Shown piece by piece: positions 1 to 13,056 of a stretch of 64,000 bases of DNA. The notes under the pieces are model-generated. The model did not search any database. It saw nothing but the letters and a program-made list of their open reading frames with translations, and was not told the DNA's origin. The first letter of the stretch is position 1, and the number at the start of each line of letters is the position of its first letter. The position numbers were made by a program, and so were the translations under genes. The DNA is from Kudoa neothunni. Taxonomy: Eukaryota > Cnidaria. The stretch spans positions 8,370,001-8,434,000 of the forward strand of contig OZ199839.1 of the NCBI GenBank assembly GCA_964304625.1. Direction: 5' to 3'.

Positions 1-174
1 ATCCTTTTGTTTAATTGAGATAGATAAAAAATTAAATGAGGTGAAATCATCATGTATTGTCAATTATTCCATATTTCACTATATTTCTCTGAAATAATAT
101 TAGCAATCATATCTAATATATTTGAACGGGTGTTATTTCTGAGTGTTGTTATTTACAACCTGCAGAATTAAGTG

Positions 175-499
175 AATAAGTAAGTAAGTAAGTAAGTAAA
201 TAATTAAATAAATAATTAAGTAAGTAAGCAAATAAGTAAGCAAATAAATAATTAAATAAATAATTAAGTAAGTAAGCAAATAAGTAAGCAAATAAATAAT
301 TAAATAAATAATTAAGTAAGTAAGCAAATAAATAAATAAGTAAATAATTAAGTAAGTAAGCAAATAAATAAATAAGTAAGTAAGTAAGTAAGTAAGTAAA
401 TAAATAAATAAATAATTAAGTAAGTAAATAAATAAATAAGTAAGTAAGTAAGTAAGTAAGTAAATAAATAAATAATTAAGTAAGTAAGTAATTAAGTAG
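175..499. repeat. Tetranucleotide satellite (TAAG/TAAA family)
   Basis: Tandem array of TAAG, TAAA and TAAT units with a longer repeated block (roughly 48 nt, AATTAAGTAAGTAAGC-type) that recurs several times. The minus strand is open across it only because every unit lacks stops in that frame (Tyr/Leu/Ile repeat). It is not a gene. Confidence 0.9.
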
Positions 500-1335
500 G
501 GTTACTAAAAAATACAAGCCAATTCAATAAACAGCAAGTCGTAACGTATCGTAACAGGTTGTATTAATCATTGGTGCTTGCGAATGACACCTATCCAATT
601 GGCGAAAAACAACAATAATCCATATATAAATTAGATGATCGATTAAATTGTTTTATCGATTACTACTCACATCATGCTGACGCTGACGCTGTTCAGCTCA
701 CATGAAAAACAATCGAATATCGCACCCCCGAAAAGCAGTTAATAAAAATTAAATAAATCTCGAATTAGATTAAGTAGCTCACGCATGCCATTAAATATAA
801 TTAACTCTATTTTAACAAGATTAAAACCGAACTAATTTCCTACAGAACTCCTTGAAATTCATACAGTAACCACACACACGGATAAAATAGCATTTTCAAA
901 TCTTCATTAGCAGATAGGTTTCTAGAATATTTTGGAACCGGCCGTCGATAAGATTTTTGTTGAGAATTTTATAGTGTGTTCCACATGAAAAGTACACAAA
1001 ATTCTGCTTTAATTTAGTCGTTGTAAATAATTTTCCGAATATTACGAATAGAATTGATAAGACCATTCAAATTCCTTAATGAAAGAAGCATCGATCTGAC
1101 ATACGATGGTTTCAAGTTCACAATCGAAAGCTCTAAACACATTCGATCAGTTTATCTGGAGTAATAATCAATTGTTTTCAGTTAGAGATTTAAATTCTAA
1201 CCCATCATCAACATCAACTTGTAGATTGTTGTATCGTTTGAAAAATTCTTCCCTCCACAAACAACACGAAAGTATTCAAACATTTTATAGAGTAACCAAT
1301 TTTCCAATGTGTACATCGTATAAAATTGATTTCAG
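500..1335. other. No gene assigned; possible upstream exons of the next gene
   Basis: No family recognised. A plus frame from 1106 is open but its translation does not join the next exon in phase through the splice sites I tried. It may contain a 5' exon of the 1336-1776 gene. Confidence 0.4.
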
Positions 1336-1776
1336 AAACTGGAAAATATGTGGATCAACTGGAGGGAGTTTAGAAAATATGAGATTTCATTCGATATCAT
1401 GCTGGATTTTACCGAAAGATACATTTGTGATAAAGCATACGATATGTATTTATCTAGTAGCTGAACGGCTGATTTTATCAATTATTATATCTGTGGTGAG
1501 TTTGAATATTGTGACTGTGATTTTAGGTTGTTTGACAACCTGACCAGTGAACATATCGATACTGATATTAAAACCATGCGTTTCCTGCAGATTCTGAAAG
1601 AAGAAGACCGACTTCGTCATTTGATACCCTCTTCATTTTGTTTCGAGGAGGATCCCGCTCTTCGCGAGCAGCTCCTTAACTCGTTGATTATTTTACGGCG
1701 TGCACTCTTATGCAGAATACCCTCTTGGAAGGTTGATGGAATAGTGGTATTTTCCAAACAACTGTTGAGTATGTAA
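1336..1776 (+). CDS. Hypothetical protein, two exons seen
   Basis: Exons 1336-1445 (after a TTTCAG acceptor) and 1527-1776, joined across an 81-nt GTATTT...TTTTAG intron, phase 2 to phase 0. GTATTT donors recur in the better-supported genes here. The product is hydrophilic, contains motifs such as WINWREFRKYE and LKEEDRLRHLIP, is rich in charged residues and Leu, and looks helical. The first in-frame ATG is at 1348; an upstream exon is likely. The local base composition is less AT-rich than the flanks, which supports coding. I do not recognise the family, and a longer N-terminus could change the call. Confidence 0.4.
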
Positions 1777-4088
1777 TACTTTTATTTGGATGGCAATTAC
1801 GCGCCAACTATACGGTTCACGTATGGCTGAAAATAGGCGCATTCGTGTGATTGTGCGCATGCGTTATTGGACTATTTGTGCGCATTTTTATCAGATTCCT
1901 TATAAGAATTCCAATTTTGATTAACTAAAATTAAAAATTTAAATGTTGAACATATGGGGAGCAATTTTCTTGTATATTCCAAAAATGATTTGAATCAGCC
2001 TTCAGCTATCACTATTGAGATAATTAACTATTGAGATAATGAACTATTTCGAACGTTGTCTTATTTAAATGCTAGATGGAAGGATTTAATAGATACAGCC
2101 GATCTTAATTAATATTCATATTTGGAGTTTAGAAATATTAAATTAAATTTATGAATTGTTCGCGGATTACTCAACTCAATATATTTAAATACGAGTAGAT
2201 ATTTCGATCCATTTAATCCTCAACATTTCTCCTTATCGCAATTTTATTGTCATATTTATGAAATTAATGGGTCATCGAACTCTCTTAATCCGGATCAATG
2301 CTCGGCAATTTGCGGTTACCGATGTTTAAATTATGTAATCAAATCAAATAATCCAATAAAAGATATGTAAAATATAGAAATTATTGATGTGTACTGTTTT
2401 ATTTATCTTCAGAAATAGCATAGTCATGAATGTTTTGTTTATATGTCTTTAAAGGATGACACTGTCGGTTGATATAATTATGATTTTAAAAGCCATCGAT
2501 GCCCCCCCCCCCCCAACATGTTCATTTATAATCTCCATAACTCCCACTTAAAATCTACCGATATAGTCTATTTTTAGTGAGTTATATGGTAGGCAACTGA
2601 TAATATGCACCAAACTGCGTGCGCACATGTTATTATTTTTTGTTTTCTTGATTTTTCAGAATGAGTATTCCATCTTTTATTTAATTAGAATAATAAAAAA
2701 CATTATTAAGATTATTTGGCCGAAAAATAATTCACAATTTTTGTTTTATTCAATTTTATTCATAAAATATTTGTATCTTTTTACACTTGGATAAAATTTA
2801 TTGAGTAATTAATTCTAAAAAATTCTAAATAATATTTTTTATATTTTGATACCTTTAGTTATGTGCATCCATAGCATTATTTATTCGATAACTAATATTG
2901 TCTCGAAATAAAATTTATTTTATTTTCATAAAATGAAATGATCATTTTTTGATAGATATCTAAAAAAACCTTTTCTACTCTTTCAAAGATTGAATTGATA
3001 AATTGATAGAGTTAAACTTGTTCTTATTTCCAATAAAAACAATTTAATCTACGTGGATCGGCCCAAAAAAGCGTATTAGTATCATTGGTTGGTCACGTGA
3101 TGCAATAGATTGATTTCCCGGTTTAATTAAAAAATATTATAAAACTTTTCACCCAATATAAACTTTGAATACGCCATATCGACTATAGTGCTTATTATCG
3201 ATTGCCTACTGTACAATGTACAATGTATATTAAGTTTTTTGGTTACAGCCGATAATTAATATTTATGCAATGTGGGGGTGTAGTGAATTCATTCCTATTA
3301 ATCTGCGCAAACTGGATATTTATTGCAAAGTTACTGAACCAGGTTGTATTGTGTAATTGAGAAAATTGAAAAAAATCGAATATACAATATATTAACGACA
3401 CAGTGCGACCTAAATGCATGATATTGATATTGCAAAAAACAGATATCTAAATAATTCATCTCAACTATTTAAAGTTCACTCTGTTTATTTTTCGTGGGGA
3501 CTTTGTTAGGTTGATCCCACTCCAAATTAACCTGTTTAATTTTAATCTAGCCGGGGTTATATTTTATTCCACTTTTTGTTCTTAGAACTACCTAAAGAGG
3601 ATTGGATGTTTACATTTTTAATAACAAATAGTTTTTCCGATACATTTGGATTTGGTGCCATGTTGATAGCATTTGAAATCAACACAAAGTGATGTAATTT
3701 AAATGTAACGAACAATACGTCTATATTTAATGTAAATTATTTGATTGATTAATTAATTAATTCAATAAATAAATAAATAAATAAAGATTTATTCTATTAA
3801 TATATTTGTAGCTGATTATTATGCTCAACTTTCAAATACTTAAAAATGTATTAAATAAATATATTTTTTTTTCAAATTAATCCTATTTTAATACTTTTCA
3901 CCAATATTTTTGTATTATTCAAGACTTGCGTAATTATTTGACGCAAACCAATTACACCTCTATAATACACACATCAAACTCTGAACACAGTAATAGTTAT
4001 TCGTTGCTATGAGTTCAGTCAAAACAGGTGAAAATATTTCGAATTAACATTTATTTAATTATTCATATAATTAATTACTATAGTTTAA
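1777..4088. other. AT-rich gene-free stretch with a poly-C run
   Basis: No ORF or family found. A run of 13 C at 2502-2514 is conspicuous in such AT-rich DNA. A short AAAT array lies near 3767-3785. Confidence 0.6.
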
Positions 4089-4546
4089 CCCTTTGAACCC
4101 CAATGTTGTCAAATGGCAATATTTTGATTACATTTTTTATATCTATCTTGAATGTAATAATATAGTTGATTTGATTTTATACAAGTGGATTATAAAAATT
4201 TGTATGTTTTATATCAAGAGCAATACATATAAATATCTAACTCCACGACAAATATAAAATAGGATAAAGTATCCAGCCATTGAACTTAGAATTTCGAGGT
4301 TTCAATAGAATTAAAAATATACACATATACTATTGAATATGTTTATTCTAAAAATGAATCTTAGAATAAAATATGATTCCATATGTACACTATAGATATA
4401 TATTAATTCTTGTCGTCATTTGACACCATGTGTGTATTATTTAATTTTTTTTAATGAGTGATTAAATTTTTGGATATTTATATAAAATTATACATAATTA
4501 GAAAAAATTTTGTTCAGTCACTGAATTAAATTCGGGGTTCAAAGGA
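4089..4546. mobile_element. piggyBac-type MITE (non-autonomous, about 458 bp)
   Basis: TTAA lies on both sides (4085-4088 and 4547-4550). The ends are inverted: left CCCTTTGAACCCCAAT, right reverse complement TCCTTTGAACCCCGAAT. Further in, TTGTCAAATGGCAA on the left is matched by an inverted GTCATTTGAC on the right, resembling the subterminal inverted repeats of piggyBac elements. No transposase coding is visible. Assignment to piggyBac rests on TTAA plus the C-rich TIR. Confidence 0.8.
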
Positions 4547-5410
4547 TTAACGTTAACTGGTCGCCGATAATAATAATTAAAATTTCAACCAATTATCTAA
4601 ATATAAAAAAATCAAATTAGTCTAATTTTTAAATGAACAATATAATTAAGATTGTAGTATTAAATTATGAATCATTTAATTTAATTGTTTACAGGTATCA
4701 TTGAAGAATCGCAATCCAATGATCATTCCCGCCATGCGAGTGCTGATGATTTTATTCCACTTCTTATTTACGCGATATGTCTTTCCAATCCATCACTCAT
4801 TCACTCAAATATCGAGTAACTATGTTTATTCCAAATAGATTTACTCACTTTCTACGACATTATAACACATAAAATATTTAGATTTGTGAATAAATTTTGT
4901 AATCCATCAAAGCTATCAAGCGGAGAATGCGCCTACTACTATACCAGTTTTGTACGTGCTTCAGTTATTGCTATTGTTATTAAGCATACCCTATGTTAAT
5001 TTAATGAGCTGACCCTCACTAGTTAGCTTAGTTAAAGTTATAACTTTTAACTTATAACACACCCTCCCATTGCTCTACCATTGTAATAATGTGATTGTAT
5101 TTCTAGTGTGCTGCCGTCTCATTCATTGATAACATAAAAGCTGAACATCTCAGCGTCGATAACGAAACCTTCCTCCAAATACGACTACGTTCGATACCAG
5201 AATGGCATCGCAATTATCGAGCGAATCAATTTAGAGTTAAACAAGTGCGCAACTACAAACATGAAATCAGCAAACGAATAAAAAAATCTTCAAAACATTG
5301 TTAGAGTTTCAAATATTTAGTCATAGTTGACGTTGCCACAGTTGGTGTTTATATTAAGCTTGTTTGTTATGCGCAGGCGCAGACATAGATTTGGGAAATT
5401 GCAACCAGCC
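4547..5410. other. Gene-free stretch upstream of eIF2beta
   Basis: No coding family found. The last 200 bases presumably carry the eIF2beta promoter and 5' UTR; I see no clear core element. Confidence 0.4.
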
Positions 5411-6463
5411 ATGACTGACGATGGCCAAAAGGTGTATGATATGGCACCAATGAAGCACTGCCTAGATGGATTCGATGTAATGACCAGTTACACTTGTACA
5501 GGCATAATTTAATCGTGTAGGAGCGTCCACCAACATTCTTAGAGAAAAATGATAAATTCAAAGATGAATTTGATCTCGATTTCAGCAATAGAAAGAAGAA
5601 AAAGAGATCCAAGGTAAGATAAAATAACAGAGATATATTGTCGTCTAATAATCTCATAATTCAGCATAACGATGAGGGAAAACGAAAAAGTATCGTATTA
5701 ATTATGTTGAAATTATTTGGTGATGAGCATGATGGGTGTGTGTGTGTGTAGATTTGAATAATGGAACGATTGATTGGCCTGGTTATCCTTATGTGGACGT
5801 ATGTTGTGTGGCTGGTTGTGTGGTGTTTTGAGTGGGGTGTGTTAGTTATTGGCAAGAGTGTTTGAAACTCTTGTTGAGAAAAATCCCAGTATCGCTGAGG
5901 GTAACAAAAAGATGTACGCGCTTAAACCACCTCTCATCGCAAGGGTTGGTACCAAAAAAACTGCCATTGTCAATTTCGATGAAGTGTGCAAAAGTGTCAG
6001 AAGACCAAATCAAAATGTGTGTGCGTATTTGTTATCCGAGCTGGGAACAATGTAAAGTTAGGTTGTATGAGTGCTGATTTTTAGTTCTTTTAGTGGATCC
6101 ATCGATTCCAGTACTCATCTCATCATCAAAGGAAGATTCCTTCAAAAACAAGTCGAAAGTATTCTCAAAAAATATTGCAGTAATTATATTTCCACTGCAC
6201 AGTTCACAGTCACATACATTTTTTTACAGAGGAATATGTTGTGTGTCATTCGTGTAAGAGCTTCAACACCGAACTTGTGAAAGAGTCACGTCTATTGTTT
6301 TTGGTTTGCAATGCGTGCAATTCAAAATGTTCCGTACAAAGTATCAAAACTGGTTTCCAGGTATGTTACGCTTTTTGATTGTGACTGTGCCATTTTTATG
6401 TTATTTCTCTAATCTGTTCCATATTAGGCTGTAACATCAAAACGAAAGGCGATGCGTGTCTAA
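5411..6463 (+). CDS. EIF2S2: Translation initiation factor eIF2 subunit beta
   Basis: Eight exons: 5411-5476, 5521-5613, 5665-5689, 5752-5798, 5846-6051, 6094-6179, 6230-6360, 6428-6463 (690 nt, 229 aa, in frame). In eIF2 the beta subunit helps bind Met-tRNAi and is the docking site for eIF5 and eIF2B. Diagnostic blocks are MKPP-like ALKPPLIARVGTKKT, then LSELGTIGSID, HLIIKGRFLQKQ, a zinc-binding region with Cys 180, 183, 201 and 204, and the signature SIKTGFQAV near the C-terminus. The protein is much shorter than the usual ~330 aa: the N-terminal tail is reduced and holds one clear lysine block (RKKKKR). The first-exon donor (5477) is the least certain; another GT at 5432 keeps frame. Acceptor 6093 was chosen over 6084 because it gives LGT-x-GSID exactly. 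Confidence 0.93.
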
Positions 6464-8635
6464 AATTATTCCATTGTAGCATTTGATAGATCTATCCTTA
6501 GTCATTTTTGAATATGATTTTTTATTTTTTTTTTGCACGGTCGCGTGACTTAAACATAAGTATGTCAAAAGTGGAGACTTTACTATTTGTAAATTAAATA
6601 ACAATCTTCGGAGTTAGAAGCGTGAGACATTTCTGTTTTTACCAAATAATTTGCTCCCAATGATGTAATGTTATGTTGTCGGCTGAACTATCTAGATTCT
6701 AGATTAGATTGTTGCACTCTGCAATCTATGCTGGATTTAATTTTCTATGTAAAAAAATAAAATCCAATAATTTGGTTTTTACTCTTAATTTAAATTGATA
6801 ATTCTACATTCGTAAGAAATTATGAGAAAATCATCGCCAGTGAATAAGGATTCTATTCAAAACTTGTCAGAAGGGAGTGGGATTGGCTAAAATGTTTAAA
6901 ATTGTTATTTTTTATTCTGTTGCTATAGAATCTAATATATTTTAATGTATTTGACAATTATTTGTTTTATACATGTCGCATTTGTTCATATGCATATAAC
7001 ACTTATTCTAGGGTTTTATTACATTTTTTATGTTAAATAAATTTCAATCAGCGTGAAATAATTAGAGTATTACTTTTTAACCGTATTAATTGTGATCATG
7101 AGATTTCGAAAGCTTAGTCGCTAAAGAGGTTAAATTGCTGGGGTCAAAAATGATCCCTACCGTTCCTGCTGGAATTTTTCCGAGCATCGTCTTTTAAGGG
7201 TTAAATTAAGCAGAGGTTATTTTCATGATAAATTTTAATATTAAAAGGCATAAACGCTTGCGCAAAAACAATTTTTTAACCCGGCAACTCTCATTTATAA
7301 ATTGGACACGGATTGAATTTTTTAGAATCTGATATCAGGGGTCGGAACAAATTAATTTCAATTAATTTTAATTAATACACTATGAGGAAAATTCTTTTTT
7401 ATTCGAATTGTTTTCATTTTTAAATCTATTCATCTGTGTAATAAATTTTGCGACATCATTTCTTAAATGATTTATAATTTTCAGATTTGTTTAGTCTGTA
7501 ATCTACATCCATTTGTCGAAACTCTCCAAATGATCTTTTATTAATAAACGATTTTTCTCTCGATCATAACGTAAATATCTTTTTCTTTTTATATTTTATT
7601 TTGGCCAGATAATGTATATTTGTATATAATGCCAAATTCACACATTTGATGTATTTCTGTTTATTCTTATTATTATATTACGATAGTGTGATGATGCTAT
7701 GTCTCATTTATTATTTTTCTGCGGTTTTAACTCGATTTTATATTTAATTTTCCTATAATAAACAATAATGTAAGACGAAATCAATTGTAACATTGATTAA
7801 TTAAGATTGAGCATAATAAAATTAATTGATAAACCTATTTATTCTTATAACAAAACTAAAAATGATTAATGACTTTTTTCAAGCGTTTTCAATTAAATAA
7901 TTGATATTATTAAGGTTTCTATCCAATCTAGCACATTGCATTATTTTATTAGTTTAATGTTTGGATTCATAAAATAATATTTTATTTGTTTTTAGGGAAA
8001 AATATTTCTAATTTTATAGAGAAAATTATGATTATAAAGAAACTATAGTAATAATAAGTTTTATTTCAATTTTTAATCTTAAAAACTGATAGATTCAATA
8101 AATAAAATCTAGCTTCAATTATTTTTAGTAGATTGGGTTTGATCATTTTTAATATAAAACACTCATGTATTAAACAGTTTATCGATTAAATATATTTTTA
8201 AAAGATTGGGATGGATTTGGTTTTGATTACAAAGATTAACAACTGGTATGAAAACATACCAATTGTTAAATTTTTTTAATTGCAATCATTGAATGTGGCA
8301 GAGTAAAATTAAACTTATTTGATTGCAAGATAAATAATTGATTTTCATCAATAACAATCAATTATTCCTAACCCTATTCTGATATATTTAATTATTTCTA
8401 ATTCATAACAAATAATTTAGGAGAACAAAATAAGTAAATATGGTCAAAACTATCGACACTTGAACGTTGTTTATCGTAAGAAACAATAGTGAGTTACTTG
8501 CAATTACAAAGACGTCGATACATACTATGAAATTGAATTAATTTGTTGATAGTTTTTTACAATTATCTAAACATTAGAAACTAAGTTATTTGAATATAGG
8601 TTATATTCCACCAAGAACTTAGTAACTATTTTCAG
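6464..8635. other. AT-rich intergenic stretch
   Basis: No gene found. It contains one probable piggyBac end relic (listed separately) and otherwise only A/T-rich sequence. Confidence 0.5.
7134..7200. mobile_element. Possible piggyBac terminal relic
   Basis: Between two TTAA sites lies a short segment ending in GGG next to TTAA, with the imperfect palindrome GGGGTCAAAAATGATCCC (7140-7157). Similar palindromes sit just inside the ends of other piggyBac copies in this window. It is too short to be sure. Confidence 0.3.
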
Positions 8636-9000
8636 GCCACATTAAAGAACAAAAAACGTTACCTTTTCAATACGTATACGAGCAGGATGAGATTCAAGTT
8701 AAGACCCTTTGGAATTACGTGGTCGACCCAAAAAATGCGATACTAATCTCATTTGATTTTCAAATTAAAAACATTTTAGATCATTTTTTAGTTTATGATT
8801 TATACCACTGCAATATTTTATTAGGCTATGGTTGGCTATATAGGTTTTATCCAAAGTTTACCTATGTGCTGATCAGTAACAGTAACAGTAACAGTGTTAC
8901 GGCACCACCGTATTTTAAGCTATTGCTTCTGAGCACGAATCCCGCCAAGCCAAGCTGCATTATGATAAAAAATTTAGATTTAACAGTCAGATTTTTGTAA
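8636..9000 (+). CDS. Unassigned exon, possibly the 3' exon of a gene
   Basis: An open stretch follows an ATTTTCAG acceptor and runs to a stop at 9000. The first part (HIKEQKTLPF, then QYVYEQDEIQVKTLWNYVV) has balanced amino-acid composition. The rest is hydrophobic, contains a short Asn-Ser run and may include unrecognised introns. No upstream exon could be joined with confidence. It could equally be transposon debris. Confidence 0.25.
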
Positions 9001-10552
9001 ACCATCGTCCTATTATTTTGAGATGGAGTCAAAATTTAATTTTATAAACATTGTCATCTGATATTTAAAAAAGAATAAATACTATTTCCCTGTTGGTCAT
9101 CAATGAATGGCGTAGTAGGCAGGTCGGGGGCATAATGTTAACCATCATTTTTAAATTTAGTTTATATATATGTTATAGTGTTACCATTATTTTTAACGAT
9201 TTAATATGAAATTGGTAGTTTTTAGGCCATCTTATAGAAAATTGTTTGGGAAAATTATTCTCAATACAAGGTAGATATGATACGTCTAAATAATCCTAGG
9301 TGTGGGATTTTAACTTACTTACCAATAATGTAATTTTGGAGTTTTTAAGATTGAAATCAATATAAAAATATTTTTTGTTGCCTTTCTTGTTAATAACAAT
9401 AATAATAATTTGTAAGTAGGCATTGTAAAGATGAAATATCCTTATTTTTAGGTTTAAGACGTCAATAGCTTCCCCTTATAATACTAATACGGGTGCGTTA
9501 GGCCTGACCCCAATCCGGAGTTTAATTAGTTATTTTGTAACTTTAGATAAACATTAAATAAGTAAAGATATTTTTTAATGTCTATGTTTGATAAATTTAA
9601 AATTACATATAAAAATATTTGTTTCTACACCTGAGGACTTCAAAAGTCGAATTCTGGACCCTTGATTCATTTCATTCATGTGCTATTGTTGTCTTTATAA
9701 TAAAATAGAATTAAAGAAAAGCTTTTACGAAACATTAAAATTTCAAATTATTCTTTTTATGATATGTGGAGCTTGTTCACGTATAAACCTTCCAGTAGTT
9801 GATTATGGAGTTAGTTTGAAGAACAAATATTTGAAATCATATATTTTCTGATTATCAACTATTTTTATAGTTAATGTGTTAGAATTGCTAAAATATTCTA
9901 AGACATTTTATAATGACGATCTTTTGATAGATAGACAATTAAGTTTGGGTAAAATGATATTTTGACCCAAACTATTAATAGCACAAGTCCAAGAGAAATT
10001 CATTCTTATAAGAAATATACAACTTAATATGTATACCTAGAGTTAAAACGAGATATTATAAATATGATTGTAACATCACAAGTTAAGGAGAATAACTAAA
10101 CCATCTGTGAATCGTTAAATCTTATCAAAAAACGTAATTTGAGATATTTTAGAAATTGACTGCAAGTGACCTGAGTCAATAAGTCACTCTCTGTTGAAAA
10201 AAAATATTTCAGCCAATAAATAATTGTTTTAAAGAAATTGAAAAATAAACACAGAGCAAGGGCGACTCTAAGATTGCAAAATACACAAGTTATTTTTTTT
10301 ACTACAATTACGTTTTGAAAGAAGAATTTTGTCGAAATAATTCAGCATTGCATTCGAGGTAGAAATTTACTTAAAAGCTAAAATATTGACATATCACGTG
10401 TAACATAAGAATTATATATTTTTATGGACATTAAAGCCAAAAGAAACTATCAAACATATGGAATCAACAAAAGTTATATATCGAAAAAATAAAATATAGA
10501 GATTTTTTTTAGAATTGAGAGAAATAATTAAATTTCAGTTGGAAAAGTCAAT
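9001..10552. other. No gene found
   Basis: AT-rich, with stops in all frames at short spacing. No repeats or family motifs recognised. Confidence 0.5.
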
Positions 10553-11240
10553 TCAAAAGAACTCGACCGGAAGGTCAAAACACAAAAGATCCATATAGCC
10601 GGCAACTCGTAGTTGCACTTTCAGTACTCTTATTCCCTATGGAGAAGTGTAAATGATGAAGGTGCTAATTCAAAATATACTTTGAAGGGAAATCGACGAA
10701 CACTTACAATCATCTTGATCACAACTTCCTTTATCCCTTCCACAACAACAGGGCATTTTTTTAGATCATCGCATTCAGAGTTGAGAACCACTAAGGGCAT
10801 TCCAATGGTGGTGGTGAATAGTTTAATTGAAGCGAAAATTGCCGTAATATTTGTTATTGGATATGTGTTTCCAATATCTGGGCCGATTCGATGACTAACA
10901 ATGACTTTAATTCGTACCAGCTTATCAGAATTCTGATTGATAGGAATGGGATAACTATCCATCCAGCCGTAAACTTTTACAGCATCCAGTAATATGTAAC
11001 CTAAATTTTATTAGATGGGTTGTGGTCGAGACTGAATGTATTTTAGCTTCTAGAATATTAGTAGCTACTAGTTCTAGAGTATTTTCCAGCTTTTCCCTTA
11101 TGACATGTCTTTATTTCTCGCCCATATCTGAAGTACCCATAAAATCCATCAAAATCGATCCTGTCTATTTCTTCCTTACAGTAGTTGATTACAGAAAAGG
11201 AAGCTAGCAATAGTGCAAACGAGGTCAGTCTTATTATCAT
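10553..11240 (-). CDS. NPC2-like ML-domain lipid-binding protein
   Basis: Three exons on the minus strand: 11240-11180, 11000-10708, 10636-10553 (438 nt, 145 aa, in frame; NPC2 is about 150 aa). ML proteins bind sterols or other lipids in lysosomes or outside the cell. Residues 1-20 form a signal peptide. Cys97 and Cys103 (C-x5-C followed by Pro) match the NPC2 C93-C99 pair; Cys21 and Cys137 match the N-/C-terminal pair. The middle C42-C47 pair has no counterpart. The C-terminal strand MDLLCFDLPVEFF resembles SLFCWEIPVQI of NPC2. Asn71 is a glycosylation sequon. Donors are GTAAGG and GTAAGT. The open reading between the first two exons is intronic. Confidence 0.8.
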
Positions 11241-13056
11241 TATTTTACCGCTCCCAGTGAACTTTCAACGTTACTGTTGATAATTCTAACGCTGTTGTTA
11301 ATTACCGTAGCTTGTAATTGTGGCGCTATCAGGTGTTAACATTAATTGACCCTGTTTGCATAGATATTTTTATATATCAATCAAAAACATTGTTTTTATG
11401 AAAAGTTTATCTTATTAATAGCGAACTAATTTGTTCCTCTTTATATACGCCAAGGGAAACCCTCCACCGCTTTCTACTGTTGAAATGTATTTTTTCGTGT
11501 TAAAAAACAAATGATTAAGAAAAATGTAATTATTTAAAAATTTTTGTTTTTAATTTCGGTTTTATCGACCACTGACAACAATAATTACAAATAGTACAAT
11601 TTTATTGTAATTTATTTTTTTAGAAACTCTTTTACAGTTATAGGGTTATTGTTTCAATCTTTCAATAATCCCACCCATAAAGCTCACGAGGATTGCCACC
11701 TCATGATAATCTTAAATACTTTACACCTCATTTTATCTTATATGACTAGAATAGGAGTTCGTCAAAAATCATTATTTTATGCTTAATAGCTTTAATTTTT
11801 ATACCCTCAGTAATCTTTTATCCTCCATTTATTACATTCTATAGATCAAATCCTTTCTTAATGTATAGAGATTGTTGATATAAATATTACGTCGGTCAGA
11901 TTTTGAAACATTAGCCTGCAATGTAACAAACATATTCGAAGTAATTTTTTAAACAATCCACTTTACTGTTGTGATTAGTTCTAAACGATTAGGTTAATTG
12001 AATAGAAAATATTTTAAGATATAATATAATTTCTCTATTGTTTAATAACTAATAAACTTGAGGTTATTTTAGTGTATATAGAGGTAGGTATTATCCCTCC
12101 CAATTCTCTCATTGTTGATCTTAATAAATTTTTGCATGCATTACCTCACCCGGTTAAAATAAATCTATTTTATTCATTATTTTTATATTTTAGCCTATTG
12201 TGAGTTATATTTTGTTGATACAAGTGCGAAATGCCAACAGCAATCTAGTAACACATGGTGTTTAATTTTCAATCATATTAGAAGTGGATTATATCGTATG
12301 AAAATCGTTCCCTAACATGGCTGTGAATTGGATAATTGAATTTTACTGTGATGAACGGACCCACTTAACTGGGGATGCGGAAATCACTTTTAATGAAACC
12401 TGTATCTTCCGTATATCAGTAAAGAAAACGAGAATTTATAAAGTTGATTCTGCGTTTTAAGTTTTGTGTTATTTGAGACGACCATGATATAAATTTATTA
12501 TTTTCGATTTCTCCATGCAGAATTTATTACTGTAATTAAATTGTTTATTCGAAATCATTGACAATGATTTTTTCCTGGTAACCTAATTTATTAGATATTA
12601 AATAGGTTGAATAAAAACAAGGTTTATACGATTATGGTTTTCATAAAATTAAACTCTAAAATAGTAGAATCTTCTACTATCTACTATCTACTATCTACTA
12701 TACCAGGGGTGACCAGACTTGTCTAGATCGGGAAGCAACCTTAAGGTTATCCAAATTTTCAAGAGCCACAAAACATTAAAATCATTTATATTACTCTTCT
12801 TTATTAAAACTAACATTTTTGGAAAATTTCTGGCCAATATTAAGATAAAATGTTGTAGAATCATGAACATAGGTTTTTTAATTTTTTCTTATTCAATGAA
12901 TCGCTGAAAAACTTGCACATAATTTTTATAGGTATAATTTAAGATGGTTTTTCGAAAAAAGTAAATTTGTAGTTAATAATCAGGGAAACTTTTTCTCTAT
13001 GAAAAAGGTCGCAGAAATAATAAAATATTTTCCACATTTAACTCTTAACTCTTTAA
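11241..13056. other. Gene-free stretch with a CTACTAT microsatellite
   Basis: No gene found. A short CTACTAT tandem array lies at 12673-12701. Confidence 0.55.

Noticed and set aside
133-363. 76-codon minus-strand ORF rich in Tyr, Leu and Ile
   Set aside because: It lies entirely in the TAAG/TAAA tandem repeat; the open frame is an artefact of repeat units without stops.
2502-2514. Poly-C run as a possible regulatory quadruplex or i-motif
   Set aside because: A single C13 tract without spaced partners; it gives no support for a specific function beyond an unusual homopolymer.
11058-11179. Extension of the first NPC2-like exon (KEEIDRIDFDGFYGYF...)
   Set aside because: A strong GTAAGG donor at 11179 and the in-phase acceptor at 11001 give the ML-domain alignment; the extension reads into a stop and matches nothing.
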